A stretch of DNA of 5,799 nt, taken from Alphaproteobacteria bacterium (GTDB lineage Bacteria > Pseudomonadota > Alphaproteobacteria > Rhizobiales > Aestuariivirgaceae). The notes under the pieces were generated by a model, which was given only the letters and a program-made list of their open reading frames with translations, was not told the origin of the DNA and did no database searches. Shown in pieces: positions 5,708 to 5,799 of the stretch (positions within the stretch are counted from its first letter, which is position 1; each line of letters starts with the position of its first letter). The stretch is taken from contig VAZZ01000030.1 in assembly GCA_005884715.1 (NCBI GenBank), positions 1 through 5,799 of the forward strand. Direction: 5' to 3'. The position numbers and the translations under genes were made by a program.

Positions 5708-5799
5708 TAACGCGCCGAACGGGAACTTAAGCATTCATTGGGGTTTACTGGCATAGTTCGGTAGTCCTCTGCCCACCAGTTTTTCAACATATTGAAAAT

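Larger units (their letters stand above)
5330..5799. other. Non-coding stretch upstream of the cyclase gene to the right edge
   Basis: About 470 bases with no gene I can support. It holds the probable cyclase control region (5330-5425); a block at about 5403-5460 (ACCGCTTTGGGTCAA, then GTGTCCGG) that resembles intergenic repeats I remember from rhizobia; the perfect palindrome CCTAGCTAGG (5518-5527) next to GGCCGGCC (5530-5537); and a tandem repeat at 5669-5707. On the - strand, 5799-5707 is open for 30 codons (ending AR, then TAG) and could be the tail of a gene outside the window, but another frame is also open there and I recognise neither. The last bases (CTCTGCCCACCAG, 5767-5779) look like a tRNA 3' end, but no T-arm forms. 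Confidence 0.55.

Noticed and set aside
5740..5779. Possible tRNA 3' end (TTCGGTAG ... GCCCACCA)
   Set aside because: The bases flanking the TTCGGTA loop do not pair as a T-stem, and no cloverleaf or matching acceptor strand is found upstream.

Overview
The window looks like an accessory or decaying stretch of a GC-rich alphaproteobacterial chromosome, most like Bradyrhizobium and other Hyphomicrobiales. That placement is inferred from the style of the solute-binding protein, the sulfotransferase and the cyclase/TolB-like/TPR protein; no rRNA, tRNA or marker gene here confirms it. I found no CRISPR array, RNA gene or intact mobile element, and no set of genes that forms a recognisable new system.

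Layout, left to right. (1) Positions 3-560, + strand: the C-terminal regulatory (ACT) part of an aspartate kinase-like protein, cut by the left edge. (2) Positions 561-1239: a long non-coding stretch with scattered GTCCGC-type inverted repeats and, towards its right end, two palindromes upstream of the next gene. (3) Positions 1240-2679, +: a complete periplasmic solute-binding protein of family 1 (carbohydrate ABC importer type), with a clear signal peptide and a strong ribosome binding site but no permease or ATPase beside it. (4) Positions 2836-3465, +: a PAPS-type sulfotransferase interrupted by one in-frame TAA at 3280-3282; homologous-looking sequence continues in the same frame to 3465. 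(5) Positions 3626-5329, - strand, convergent with the previous gene: a class III adenylate cyclase fused to a TolB-like domain and TPR repeats. All six canonical catalytic residues are present, but about 25 residues appear to be missing from the last TPR region. (6) Positions 5330-5799: a second long non-coding stretch with palindromes and a short tandem repeat near the right edge.

The genes do not form an operon and share no obvious pathway: amino-acid biosynthesis, sugar uptake, sulfate transfer and cAMP signalling sit side by side, separated by long spacers. An orphan transport component, a gene with a fresh-looking nonsense codon, a repeat protein with an internal deletion and long repeat-bearing spacers together suggest a region under weak selection. 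The items most worth checking are the nonsense codon, the apparent TPR deletion, the palindromes upstream of the solute-binding protein and the tandem repeat at the right edge.
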